A DNA stretch of 64,000 nt from Methylobacterium tardum (GCF_023546765.1 NZ_CP097484.1:5762001-5826000); one strand, 5' to 3'. Counted from the first letter of the stretch, positions 36,638 to 46,115 are shown. The notes: a model not told the origin generated them from the letters alone. Numbers and translations: made by a program.

Positions 36638-37001
36638 GAGGGTTTGCCTTCCTGCGTGCGATCGCGTCTGCACGCGGTGCTTATACAGTAAAAGCCATAT
36701 AGCTGCGACGGCCATGCCCTGTCCAGACACGGGCCGATGAACGTCGTCGCTCCCGCGACGAGATGCTTGGCATGCCTCCGAATGGCCCTATCATGTCGAT
36801 TACGGGGACCAACATGGAAGAGGGTGCCGATGGCCAGCCTGCCATATGGTGTTCCCGATCGGCCGCTCGGGCATGGCGACGATCGGACCCTTGGCTCAAG
36901 GGTGCGGAGGTCGGCGTCCGGTGGTCGTCGGCGCGATGACTTCGCGACGTGGGGTTTTGAAGGCCGCTGATTGCGCCGGTCGATTGCAGGACGAAAGCGG
37001 T
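36638..37001. other. Divergent promoter region, XRE gene versus secretion genes
   Basis: The 364 bp separates the XRE regulator from the ABC transporter. A small GCAC-GCG-GTGC palindrome at 36670-36680 lies about 35 bp upstream of the XRE start. The ABC frame is open to 36846, but the extra sequence lacks transporter features. Confidence 0.35.
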
Positions 37002-38771
37002 ATGGGCGATCACTCACTGCCGTCGACCTTGACCACCGGCCTGCGCGCGCTTCGACCGGTTCTGGCGACGGCTGTGATCTTCGGATTGTTCATCAATCTG
37101 CTGCTCTTCGTCAGCCCGCTGTATATGCTTCAGATCTACGATCGCGTCATCCCGAGCCGCAGTGAAACGACGCTCATTGGGATCACGCTGATCGCCGCGT
37201 TCGGCCTTGCCGTTTACGCGACCTTGGACATGCTGCGCTCGCGCCTTCTGGTGCGTGGCGGCGTGATCTTCGACCGGGAGATCGCCGATCCGATCTTCGA
37301 TGCCGCCCACCGCGGCATGCTGATCCGGCCCGGCGCGCGCCACGACACGGCGCTGCGCGACGTGGATGTCCTGCGCGAGTTCCTGACCGGCAGCGGGATG
37401 CTGGCGTTCTGCGACCTGCCCTGGATCCCGATCTTTCTGCTCGCCTGTTTCGTGCTGCATCCTTGGTTCGGCTGGATGGCGCTCGTGGGCGGCGGCACGA
37501 TCCTCGGGCTGACGTTGCTCACCGAGATCGCGACGCGCTGGACGCTCGACGCCGCCAGTCAGGCCTCGCGCGAGGCGGGGCAGCAGGCCGCCACCGTCTT
37601 CCGGAACGGGGAAGTGCTGCAGGCCATGGGCATGCTGGCGTCCCTGCGCGGTCTCTGGCGTCGGCGCCACGACGACGTCCTGGTCCTTCAGGCCCGTGCG
37701 AGCGATCGCGCCGGCCTGATCGTCGCCGGGACGAAGTTCGTCCGCATGCTCCTGCAGACCCTGGTTCTGGGGGCGGGCGCGTATCTCGCCATCCGCCGCG
37801 AGATCTCCGCCGGGTCGATGATCGCCGCGTCGATCATCATCGGCCGCACGCTCGCGCCGATCGAGGCCGTCGTGGGCAACTGGAAGGGCTTCACGGCCGC
37901 CCGCGCCAGCTACCGGCGGCTGACGGATCTCATCGACGTCGCCGGGCCGGAGACCCGCCGCCTGATGCTGCCGCGCCCGCAGGGCTCGATCCAGGTCGAG
38001 AACATCTCCGTGGCGGCACCCGGCTCGACGCGGCCGATCCTCAGCGCGGTGAGCTTCCGGCTCGAGCCCGGCAGCCTCGTGGGCATCATCGGCCCGAGCG
38101 CGGCCGGCAAGTCGACCCTCGTGCGCGCCCTGACCGGAGTCTGGCCCCTGCTCGACGGCACCGTGCGCATCGACGGCTCCGACCTGCGTCACTGGGACAA
38201 GCAGGCGCTCGGCCAGCACGTCGGCTACCTACCCCAGGACGTGGAGCTGTTCGACGGCACGGTGGCGCAGAACATCGCGCGGTTCGCCGCCGAGGACGAC
38301 GCGCGCGTGATCGCGGTGGCCCGGAGGGCGGGTTGTCACGAGCTGATCCAGTCTCTTCCGGACGGGTATAATACGGTGATCGGGGGGGACGGGCACGGAT
38401 TGTCCGGCGGTCAGCGTCAGCGCATCGCGCTGGCCCGCGCCCTCTACGGCGAGCCGAGCTTGGTGGTCCTGGACGAGCCGAATGCGAGTCTCGACCAGGT
38501 CGGCGAGGCCGCGCTGATGCGGGCCGTGGCGGAGCTGAGGCAGTCGGGCACGACGGTGGTGATCGTGACCCACAAGGTGAGCCTGCTGGCCGAGGCCGAC
38601 CGCGTCCTGCTCATGAGCGGGGGCACCTTGCAGAGCGACGGCACCGCGGAGCAGGTTCTGTCACAGATCACCGGCCCGCGCCCGGTCCCGACCCTGGTGC
38701 CGCCCGCCGCTCCCCGGCGTCCCAGGGCCACCGGGATTCCGAGGCGCAGCGGAGCGCGGGATAGGCGATGA
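37002..38771 (+). CDS. Type I secretion ABC transporter (permease/ATPase, PrtD-like)
   Basis: From ATG 37002 the protein has 589 residues, usual for the PrtD/AprD group. The N-terminal half has about six membrane helices (ATAVIFGLFINLLLFVSPLY, IGITLIAAFGLAVYA). The ATPase half has Walker A GPSAAGKSTLVRAL (about 363-376), signature LSGGQRQRIALARAL (about 466) and Walker B LVVLDEPNASLD (about 486). The C-terminal 40 residues are Pro/Arg-rich. There is no N-terminal C39 peptidase domain, so the substrate is not leader-processed. Its stop overlaps the HlyD gene by 4 bp, so the two are translated together. It energises export across the inner membrane. Confidence 0.93.
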   Translation: MGDHSLPSTLTTGLRALRPVLATAVIFGLFINLLLFVSPLYMLQIYDRVIPSRSETTLIGITLIAAFGLAVYATLDMLRSRLLVRGGVIFDREIADPIFDAAHRGMLIRPGARHDTALRDVDVLREFLTGSGMLAFCDLPWIPIFLLACFVLHPWFGWMALVGGGTILGLTLLTEIATRWTLDAASQASREAGQQAATVFRNGEVLQAMGMLASLRGLWRRRHDDVLVLQARASDRAGLIVAGTKFVRMLLQTLVLGAGAYLAIRREISAGSMIAASIIIGRTLAPIEAVVGNWKGFTAARASYRRLTDLIDVAGPETRRLMLPRPQGSIQVENISVAAPGSTRPILSAVSFRLEPGSLVGIIGPSAAGKSTLVRALTGVWPLLDGTVRIDGSDLRHWDKQALGQHVGYLPQDVELFDGTVAQNIARFAAEDDARVIAVARRAGCHELIQSLPDGYNTVIGGDGHGLSGGQRQRIALARALYGEPSLVVLDEPNASLDQVGEAALMRAVAELRQSGTTVVIVTHKVSLLAEADRVLLMSGGTLQSDGTAEQVLSQITGPRPVPTLVPPAAPRRPRATGIPRRSGARDRR

Positions 38772-40129
38772 CCCTCTCGCGAGCCGCGATGCCGAGCCTG
38801 TCGCCCCCGCAGCGCACGCCTGACGTGGAACGGGCGGGCGGCGGTCCGACCAACTGGCGCGTGTACGCCGTCGCCGGCTACGCCGTCATCGTCGCGACGT
38901 TCGGCGTCGTCGGGAGCTGGGCCGCCACTGCGCGCCTCGACCGGGCGGTCATCAGTCCCGGCATCATCGTCGCGGAAGGCAGCCGCAAGGTGGTGCAGCA
39001 TCTCGAAGGCGGCATCGTGCAGGAGGTGCTGGTGCGGGACGGGCAGACCGTCCATGCGGGCGACGTCCTGCTCCGCATCGATCCCGTGCAATCGCGCGCC
39101 AGCAACGATTTGCTCCGCGGTCAGCTCGACGCGGCCCTGATCCTCGAGGCGCGGCTGCGCGCCGAGCAGGAGCAGGCGGCGGATCTGGTCCTGCCGCCGG
39201 AGATCGCAGCGCGACGGGATGACCGGGCCGTGGCCCGCATGATCGACGACCAGGCCAGTCAGCTGTCGGAGCGGCGCGCGTCGTTTCAGGCACAGCTTGG
39301 GCTCATTCAGGCGCGCGTCACGCAGCTGAAGACCGAGATCGCCGGACTCGCGGTCGAGAAGGCCTCGGTCGAGCAACAGGTCGCCCTGATCCAGCAGGAG
39401 CTGGAAGGCCTGCGCGGCCTGCGCGAGAAGAACCTCATCCCGCTCTCCCGCGTCCTGATGATGGAGCGGGAGCACGCACGCCTCGCGGGTGTGATCGGGC
39501 GGTCCGTGGCCGAGACCGCCAAGGCGCAGAACGGCATCAACGAGGCGGGGATGCAGGCGGCGCAACTCAAGCAGAAGCTCCAAGAGACACTGACGGCACA
39601 GCTTCTGGACGTCCGTCAGAAGAGTTCCGAACTGCGCGAGAAGCTCATCGTTGCCCAGGATGTTCTCCGGCGGCACGAGGTCCGGGCCTCGCATCAGGGC
39701 GTCATCCAGGGATTGAAGGTCTACACGATCGGGCAGGTGATCCGCTCCGGCGAGCCGCTGATGGAGATCGTCCCGACCAACGATCGGCTCGTGATCAGCG
39801 TCCAGTTCGCGCCGAACGATCTGGAGGCCGTCCATGCCGGCATGCGCGCCGAGGTCAAGTTCCCGGCCTTCCAGACGCGCCGCACGCCCGCCATCTTCGG
39901 AACGCTGACCCTGGTCTCGCGTGATCGCCTGCTCGATGAGGGGACGAAACAGCCTTATTTCGCCGGCACGGTCGAGATCGACGATCACCAATTGCCGGAC
40001 GACGTACGGCCCCGTCTCCTGGCGGGCCTGCCGGCCGAAATCGTCGTGTCGGCCGGCGAGCGCACGGCGCTCGACTATCTGGTTGCGCCGTTCTTCGAAG
40101 CCCTCGGACACGGTTTCCATGAACGATAA
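38768..40129 (+). CDS. HlyD-family type I secretion membrane-fusion protein
   Basis: Protein of 453 residues. A short cytosolic N-terminus precedes one membrane helix (about 33-55, VYAVAGYAVIVATFGVVGSW). The lipoyl half-domain (SRKVVQHLEGGIVQEVLVRD), a long coiled-coil hairpin (about 115-290), and the C-terminal beta-barrel (RSGEPLMEIVPTNDRLVI) follow. It matches PrtE/HlyD adaptors that bridge the ABC protein to a TolC-type outer-membrane channel. No tolC gene is adjacent, so a genomic TolC elsewhere is presumed. It is coupled to the ABC gene by an ATGA overlap and followed after 38 bp by the probable substrate gene. Confidence 0.93.
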   Translation: MTLSRAAMPSLSPPQRTPDVERAGGGPTNWRVYAVAGYAVIVATFGVVGSWAATARLDRAVISPGIIVAEGSRKVVQHLEGGIVQEVLVRDGQTVHAGDVLLRIDPVQSRASNDLLRGQLDAALILEARLRAEQEQAADLVLPPEIAARRDDRAVARMIDDQASQLSERRASFQAQLGLIQARVTQLKTEIAGLAVEKASVEQQVALIQQELEGLRGLREKNLIPLSRVLMMEREHARLAGVIGRSVAETAKAQNGINEAGMQAAQLKQKLQETLTAQLLDVRQKSSELREKLIVAQDVLRRHEVRASHQGVIQGLKVYTIGQVIRSGEPLMEIVPTNDRLVISVQFAPNDLEAVHAGMRAEVKFPAFQTRRTPAIFGTLTLVSRDRLLDEGTKQPYFAGTVEIDDHQLPDDVRPRLLAGLPAEIVVSAGERTALDYLVAPFFEALGHGFHER

Positions 40130-40167
40130 AGCCTGTTCGTCAGTCCATTTGCGGAAGTGAGGTCCCG

Positions 40168-43100
40168 ATGGGTGCGGTCATCTCCTTCTTCCGGCCCGCA
40201 TCGACCAGCCAGGGCGGCTGGTCGCAGCAGGAGCTCGCGGAGTTCTACCGCGTCGAGGCCGCGCTGATCCGGGCCGGCCTGCAGATCGGCAGCGAGCAGG
40301 GGCTGAGCGACGAGGCGGAGCCCTGGTTCGTCTTCTGCCGGCCCGACGGCGACGCGATCATGCATTTCGCCCGGATCGACGGCAGCTACGTCATTGCCTC
40401 GGAAGTCCTGGACAGCCCGATGCGGGGCAGCGACTTCCGTGCCCTGATCAACCAGCTCGCCCAGCGCTACCCGGAACTCCTTCCGATCCCGCAAGGCGCC
40501 GACGGAACGAAGCTCTCGGTCCATCCGGCCGCCCTGCTCGCCGCTCTCGTCGCGGCTGCGGCTTTGAGCCTGTCACCCCAAGACGCGCTCGCGGCTGACC
40601 AAGAGCACGCGGGCGACGGCCCGGTTCCGGCCGGTCCATCGGGCCAGACGCTCCAGCACCGGGCGGCGGGCAGCGGAGACTCCGGCGATGCCGATGAGCG
40701 CGACAGCCATCGCAAGCAGTTCGGCGTCATCGTGTTCTCCGCGATGGTCTTCGCGGCCGATGCCTTCGCGGCCGACCATGGCGAGCCGGCGACGGAGCCG
40801 GGCCTGTCCTTCGGCTCAGCGGGCGGCAACGCTGCCGCCATGTGGGAGCAGGGCAGCGTCCCGGTGCCCGCAGGCGAGGCGATCCGCACCGCGAGCGCGG
40901 GGGTGCCGCTCACGTCCGGCGCGAGCGGCCGGCTGCGAACGGGACTGCCGGTTCCACGACGGCCGAGCCGATTTCGGCCGCGTCCTCCCAACCGGGCAGC
41001 ACCGATGTCAGAGCCATCGGTCCCGGACATCCGACGCTCGTGCACGCTCCTGCCTGGGCAGGCCTGGAGCCCGCATATCAGGCTTCGGCCCAAGCGGCAG
41101 AGGCGGGCACACCCCGAACCGCAGGGTCGTCGACGACGCCGGAGGCCCGGTCGGACGCCGGTGCGGCCGCATCGGGCAGCGCCGACGGTGCGGGGCAGGC
41201 GGGCCCGTCGCCCGCCACAAATGGCGAGACCGTGTCCCAGCATCAGAGCGCAACGCAGACAATCGGGCATTCAGCGCCCGAGACGCCGTCATCGCCGATC
41301 GACGGGGTCACTGCGACGACGCAGGCCGACCTGACTCGTTTGGCGCCTGCGCGGAGGGAGGAGGGGACCGGGGGACAGGAGCACGCCGCGCGGGGCGGCC
41401 CCGTTCCAGAGGGAGAGGCCTTGCGTGCCCCGAACGCGGTTGGTGATCCGGCTCATTCCGGCAGAAGCGAGCTGGATCAAAACCGGCCCGGCGCCGAGGG
41501 TCACGGTGCGGCCAACGGCACGAATGCGGGCCATCAGTCCGGCGCATCGCAGGCCGAGGCGAGCGGCGCGGATCCAGGCCCTGCTCAGGCGGGCGAGGCA
41601 TCCGGCAGGAGCGGCGAGGCACCGGGTCAGCTCAAGGGAGCCGGATCAGCCACCCACGGTGCCGAGGGTCACGGCGCCGCCACCAGCACGAACGTGGGCC
41701 ACCAGTCCGGCGCGTCGCAGGCTGAGGCGAGCGGCGCGGATCCAGGCCCTGCTCAGGCCAGCGAGGCATCCGGCAAGAGCGGCGAGGCGCCGGGTCAGCT
41801 CAAGGAAGCCGGATCGGCTACGCACGGCGCCGAGGGTCAAGGCGCCGCCACCAGCACGAACGTGGGCCACCAGTCCGGCGCGTCGCAGGCTGAGGCGACC
41901 GGCATGGATCCAGGCCCCGCTCAGGCCAGCGAGGCATCCGGCAAGAGCGGCGAGGCGCCGGGTCAGCTCAAGGAAGCCGGATCGGCTACGCACGGCGCCG
42001 AGGGTCAAGGCGCCGCCACCAGCACGAACGTGGGCCACCAGTCCGGCGCGTCGCAGGCTGAGGCGACCGGCACGGATCCAGGCCCTGCTCAGGCCAGCGA
42101 GGCACCCGGCAAGAGCGGCGAGGCGCCGGGTCAGCTCAAGGAAGCCGGATCGGCTACGCACGGCGCCGAGGGTCAAGGCGCCGCCACCAGCACGAACGCG
42201 GGCCACCAGTCCGGCGCATCGCAGGCCGAGGCGAGCGGCGCGGATCCAGGCCCTGCTCAGGCGGGCGAGGCATCCGGCAGGAGCGGCGAGGCACCGGGTC
42301 AGCTCAAGGGAGCCGGATCAGCCACCCACGGTGCCGAGGGTCACGGCGCCGCCACCAGCACGAACGTGGGCCACCAGTCCGGCGCGTCGCAGGCTGAGGC
42401 GAGCGGCGCGGATCCAGGCCCTGCTCAGGCCAGCGAGGCATCCGGCAAGAGCGGCGAGGCGCCGGGTCAGCTCAAGGAAGCCGGATCGGCTACGCACGGC
42501 GCCGAGGGTCAAGGCGCCGCCACCAGCACGAACGTGGGCCACCAGTCCGGCGCGTCGCAGGCTGAGGCGACCGGCATGGATCCAGGCCCCGCTCAGGCCA
42601 GCGAGGCATCCGGCAAGAGCGGCGAGGCGCCGGGTCAGCTCAAGGAAGCCGGATCGGCTACGCACGGCGCCGAGGGTCAAGGCGCCGCCACCAGCACGAA
42701 CGTGGGCCACCAGTCCGGCGCGTCGCAGGCTGAGGCGACCGGCACGGATCCAGGCCCTGCTCAGGCCAGCGAGGCACCCGGCAAGAGCGGCGAGGCGCCG
42801 GGTCAGCTCAAGGAAGCCGGATCGGCTACGCACGGCGCCGAGGGTCAAGGCGCCGCCACCAGCACGAACGCGGGCCACCAGTCCGGCGCATCGCAGGCCG
42901 AGGCGAGCGGCGCGGAACCAGGCTCTGCTCAAGCCAGCGAGGCACCCGGCAACAGCGCCGAGGCACCGGGTCAGCTCAAGGAGGCCGGATCAGCCACGCA
43001 GGGCGCCGAGGGTCAGGGCGCCGTCAACGGCACGAATGCGGGCCATCAGTCCGGAGCATCGCAGGCTGAGGCGAACGGCGCGGATCCAGGGCACGTCCAA

Positions 43101-43460
43101 CCCGGCACCGAGGCTCAGGGCGCGCCTCACGCCAACACTCCTGCGCCGGCAGATCCTGGGCCGCATATAAGCTCCGGGCAGCCGGTTGATCCGCCAGGCT
43201 CGGGCGCATCGCCCGCCATGAGCGGTGGTCAGCCGTCCTCCGTCAGCCAGACATCCCATGCCGGTGGGCAGAGTCAGGCGCAGCCGCCGGCAGCGCAGGT
43301 CGACCCAGCCGGAAATCTCGTGTTCTCATCCGATGGCCAGCGCGGGCATGCTGCCGCGCCGAGCCACACACCGGCCGAGGTTGGGTCGCATGGCAACGTC
43401 GAGCTGATCGGGCTTTCGGATCAGGGCACGAACGCGCACCACATCGATCTGCACCATTGA
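40168..43460 (+). CDS. Repeat-rich probable type I secretion substrate, frame change near 40929
   Basis: The N-terminal frame (from 40168) encodes a conserved-looking domain (WSQQELAEFYRVEAALIRAG, EPWFVFCRPDGDAIMHFARI). Two hydrophobic segments follow (ALLAALVAAAALSLSP near 115-135, GVIVFSAMVFAADAFAA near 188). Around 40929 coding sense passes to the -1 frame (PAANGTAGSTTAEPISAASS), which continues to 43460. One missing C or G in GGCCGG would explain it; an indel or a programmed -1 shift are both possible. The second part holds about 9.7 copies of a 56-residue Gly/Ala/Ser/Gln-rich repeat, then a tail ending GTNAHHIDLHH. There are no RTX GGxGxD repeats. Position right after the ABC and HlyD genes makes it their likely cargo. 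Combined length is about 1,097 residues. Confidence 0.7.
41493..43125 (+). repeat. 168-bp coding tandem repeat, 9.7 copies, with a 672-bp higher-order duplication
   Basis: Units begin at 41493, 41661, 41829, 41997, 42165, 42333, 42501, 42669, 42837 and a partial one at 43005. Each encodes 56 residues (NVGHQSGASQAEASGADPGP, AQASEASGKSGEAPGQL). Unit types follow the order 1-2-3-4-1-2-3-4-5-6. By eye, bases 41534-42244 are identical to the bases 672 further on, indicating recent four-unit duplication. Because 168 is divisible by 3, several other frames stay open through the array; these are not genes. Confidence 0.9.
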
Positions 43461-43517
43461 TGGCGCGGTCGAACACGCGACCGCTCGGGAGCTTCAGGGC
43501 CGGCTGGATGTGGACCC

Positions 43518-43979
43518 TCAATCAACGGAGCCGGCCGGTCGCCCTGCAGCGGCCATGCCCAGATCGGGGAGTTCGCGGTCCGTGTCGCGCCTGTGGGACA
43601 AGATGCTGTTCCGCATCACCGCGAAGGCCCATGCCTTCAAGTCGCTGCTCGGGCGGTATTGATCCTGGCTCTGCCAAGCCCTGAGAAGCGTCTCTTGGAC
43701 GAGGTCCTCCGCCTGCTCTGCCGCCTGCGTCACCGATCTCGCAAAGTGCCTCAGTTCGGGCAGCAACCGCAGAAGGTCATCGCGAAACAGGTCCGGGTCA
43801 GGCGCCTGCGACGACTCCGCATCCGCCCGATCGATCTGCCCGTGCAGGCTGTGCAGGCGAAGGTCCGCGGTGCAGGTTTGGACGCGCGGCGAGTCCGGCC
43901 GGCCTTCGACCTTCGGATGCGGCGCCGTTCCGCTTTCATCAGCGCAGGGCCGTGAACGGGTATCCGGATGGAGCGGCAT
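43518..43979 (-). CDS. ECF (EcfG-like) sigma factor reduced to region 2
   Basis: From the ATG at 43979 the protein has 153 residues. Residues 65-140 form a good sigma region 2 with the EcfG-type sequence (DDLLRLLPELRHFARSVTQA, AEDLVQETLLRAWQSQDQY, SDLKAWAFAVMRNSI, LSHRRDTDRELPDL). The protein then stops after AAAGRPAGSVD with no region 4, and the DNA beyond is the 3' end of the repeat-protein gene on the other strand. Without region 4, -35 recognition should fail, so it is a truncated relic or a decoy that competes for core polymerase or for an anti-sigma. It converges with the secretion operon. Confidence 0.8.
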   Translation of the reverse strand: MPLHPDTRSRPCADESGTAPHPKVEGRPDSPRVQTCTADLRLHSLHGQIDRADAESSQAPDPDLFRDDLLRLLPELRHFARSVTQAAEQAEDLVQETLLRAWQSQDQYRPSSDLKAWAFAVMRNSILSHRRDTDRELPDLGMAAAGRPAGSVD

Positions 43980-44307
43980 GGGGTGATTGATCCTGATCTC
44001 ACCATGCAAAATCGTACAGCGAGTATACGATAGAGGTTTGCTGTATGGCTAGTTGCGCATACGCGTTCGGCGTTCTGCTGCCACCCGTTGAAGGTGGTGG
44101 TGCACCTGTCGGCTTCCCGGCGCGTGCTGGATGAAGCGGACGCCGCTGTGGCGACCGTTCCCGACCATCCCCGGACGTTGAAGCATGCGTATCGACGAGG
44201 CCGAGAGGGGATGAGGGGCGAGAGGCACAGCTCATTCCACCCGCCTCTCGCACCGTGAAGCAGACCGCTGGTCAGGCCGGCGTGGATACAGAGGGCCGTG
44301 GCGTCGT
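43980..44307. other. Intergenic stretch upstream of the truncated sigma gene
   Basis: About 330 bp. The left end, near 44010-44050, is AT-richer (ATCGTACAGCGAGTATACGA on the plus strand), a probable promoter of the leftward sigma gene. No EcfG motif and no gene supported. Confidence 0.35.
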
Positions 44308-44508
44308 TTAGATGCGCCTGCTCATGTTGCGGCCATTCATGCCCTCACAACAACAGCTGCCCTTCTTGGCCTTGGCGGTATGGCTCGTCGCCATGCTGTT
44401 CTTTCCGCACATCATCGCGCCCTTGCCTCCGCCACAGCAGCTCATGGCCAAGGCGGGGGCCGCGCTGAGCATCAGCAGGGCGGCAGTGGTCGCGAACAGG
44501 CTTTTCAC
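44308..44508 (-). CDS. Exported Cys/Met-rich peptide, putative copper-binding
   Basis: A GTG start at 44508 with AGGAG 8 nt upstream gives 66 residues. The signal peptide MKSLFATTAALLMLSAAPAL is cleaved after ALA (about residue 21). The mature 45 residues contain six cysteines (SCCGGG, MMCGK, SCCCEG), six methionines and one histidine, typical of a thiol/thioether metal ligand set. A CueR/HmrR-type palindrome overlaps its promoter 44 nt upstream, predicting copper induction. No known family was recognised. It may be a periplasmic copper scavenger or chaperone, which is inference from composition and operator. Confidence 0.75.
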   Translation of the reverse strand: MKSLFATTAALLMLSAAPALAMSCCGGGKGAMMCGKNSMATSHTAKAKKGSCCCEGMNGRNMSRRI

Positions 44509-44551
44509 AGGACGTCTCCTCTCGGCTCAGCGGTCCGAGCTGCAACGCTGC

Positions 44552-44572
44552 ACCTTGCCATCGTGGCAAGGT
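44552..44572 (-). promoter_or_regulatory. CueR/HmrR-type copper operator within a MerR-style promoter
   Basis: The perfect dyad ACCTTGCC-N5-GGCAAGGT spans 21 bp. On the leftward strand the -35 element TTGACC (44570-44575) runs into it and a 19-bp spacer leads to CAGCGT (44545-44550). The long spacer with the dyad between -35 and -10 is the hallmark of MerR-family activators, and the arms match copper-responsive CueR/HmrR sites. No merR gene lies in the window. Confidence 0.7.
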
Positions 44573-44682
44573 CAACCCGCTTCGTAGGCGGCGCGCTCAG
44601 CGTCCAGCCACCGCATCATCTGGGCGTGATCGACGCCCCGCTCGGTTGACCGGGCCGGAGCGGGGTTCCTTCGGACCGCAGG

Positions 44683-46023
44683 TCAGGCGGTCAGGATCGC
44701 CCAGCCCTGTGGGCCGAGGCTCACCCGCACGCCACCCGCCTCGCTGACGAGTTGACCCTCTCCCACCTCGATGCGCCGAGCCTCCGGTACGGGCAGCGAG
44801 ACCGCCTCATCGGCGAGGTTCAGCGCGACGAACAGCGTCTGGGGCGCCTCTGTCATCGCGAGCACGAGCTGCGCGTTGGCCAGATGGACCTGCCGCGTGC
44901 GGGCGCGATGCAGCCAGGGATGACGGCGGCGCAGGGCGATGAGGCTCTGGTGCAACCGGTAGATCGGCCAGCCATAGGGAGCGAGTTCTGCCGGCGTCGG
45001 CGGGAACGGTGGGCGGATCGCATCATCCCCACCCACCCGTTCCTCCTTGACGCCGCGGAAGGCCTGCTCGTCGCCGGCGTAGATCGAGGGCGTGCCGCCG
45101 CAGGTGAACAGGATCGCGAGCGCGTGGGGCAGGAGCCGCTCGTCCGTAAGGCGGCTGGCGATGCGCGTCACATCGTGATTGCCCACGAAGGTCAGCGGCA
45201 CGAAGGCATCCAGGTAGCCGTTGTGGCGCTCCAGCGCGTGGGCGAGCTCGAACAGATTGCGGTCGTTGAGGCCACTCCAGATCGCCTTCCAGAGCTCGTA
45301 TTGGGTCACGGCATCCATGCCGGTATCCCGCACGATGCCGGCGTAGTCGCCGTGGATCACCTCGCCGACGATGTAGGCGTCCGGGTGCGCGGAGCGGACC
45401 TGGGACAGCACCTGGGCCCAGAACCGCCGCGGGACCGCGTAGGCCGCATCCAGGCGCCAGCCATCGGCGCCGCGGTTGAGCCAGTGGTCCATGATCGCCG
45501 CGACGTAATCCGCCACCTGCGGCGCGTCGTGATTGAGCGTGACAAGCTGCCGATGCCCCTCGAAGCAGGCATAGTCCGGCTCGGACCCGGGCGCGGTGCC
45601 ACGCGGCCAGGACAGCTTGAACCAATTCGCCCGCTCTGCCTGCGGGCCGCGATGCAGGACCTCCTGGAAAGCCGGATGCCTGCGGCCGACGTGGTTGAAC
45701 ACCCCGTCGAGGAGGATGCGCAGGCCGCGCGCATGCGCGGCCTCGATCAGCGCATCGAAATCGGCATCGTCCCCGAGACGCGGATCGATCCGGAAGGGGT
45801 CGACGGTATCGTAGCCGTGAGTCGAGGCCGCGAAGATCGGCCCCAGCGCCAATCCCGAAGCGCCGAGTTCGACGGCATAGTCGAGCCAGCCGTGCAGGTG
45901 GGGCAAACGCTGCACGACCGGCGCGGCGGGCGCAGCCTCGGGCTCGGCTCCGACGAAGCCGAGTGGGAAGACCTGCCACCAGACAGTGTGTTGGATCCAG
46001 TCCGGCACCAGGCCTCCTTGCAC
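44683..46023 (-). CDS. GH13 alpha-amylase/glucosidase-family enzyme
   Basis: Protein of 446 residues with a GH13 (beta/alpha)8 barrel. The conserved regions are DGVFNHVG (106-113), GWRLDAAYAV with nucleophile D192, IVGEVIHG with acid/base E221 and FVGNHD with transition-state stabiliser D284. There is no signal peptide, so it acts in the cytosol. Length is at the short end and domain B is small. It probably hydrolyses or transfers alpha-glucosides such as maltodextrins or trehalose-related sugars; specificity is not readable. It lies upstream of, and in the same direction as, the Cys/Met-rich peptide gene, but with its own gap. Confidence 0.9.
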   Translation of the reverse strand: MQGGLVPDWIQHTVWWQVFPLGFVGAEPEAAPAAPVVQRLPHLHGWLDYAVELGASGLALGPIFAASTHGYDTVDPFRIDPRLGDDADFDALIEAAHARGLRILLDGVFNHVGRRHPAFQEVLHRGPQAERANWFKLSWPRGTAPGSEPDYACFEGHRQLVTLNHDAPQVADYVAAIMDHWLNRGADGWRLDAAYAVPRRFWAQVLSQVRSAHPDAYIVGEVIHGDYAGIVRDTGMDAVTQYELWKAIWSGLNDRNLFELAHALERHNGYLDAFVPLTFVGNHDVTRIASRLTDERLLPHALAILFTCGGTPSIYAGDEQAFRGVKEERVGGDDAIRPPFPPTPAELAPYGWPIYRLHQSLIALRRRHPWLHRARTRQVHLANAQLVLAMTEAPQTLFVALNLADEAVSLPVPEARRIEVGEGQLVSEAGGVRVSLGPQGWAILTA

Positions 46024-46115
46024 CGCGCGCCGCGGGTGAACGTCACGCCGCCGTTAACGTTGCAGTGCCGATCCCGTTCGCTCGCACCGTCGCGGGTCGG
46101 AGGCGGGGCGTCCGA

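Noticed and set aside
41425..43170. Long Arg/Pro-rich frames on both strands through the repeat array
   Set aside because: The 168-bp unit is a multiple of three, so all frames stay open once free of stops; the products are compositional and have no domains.
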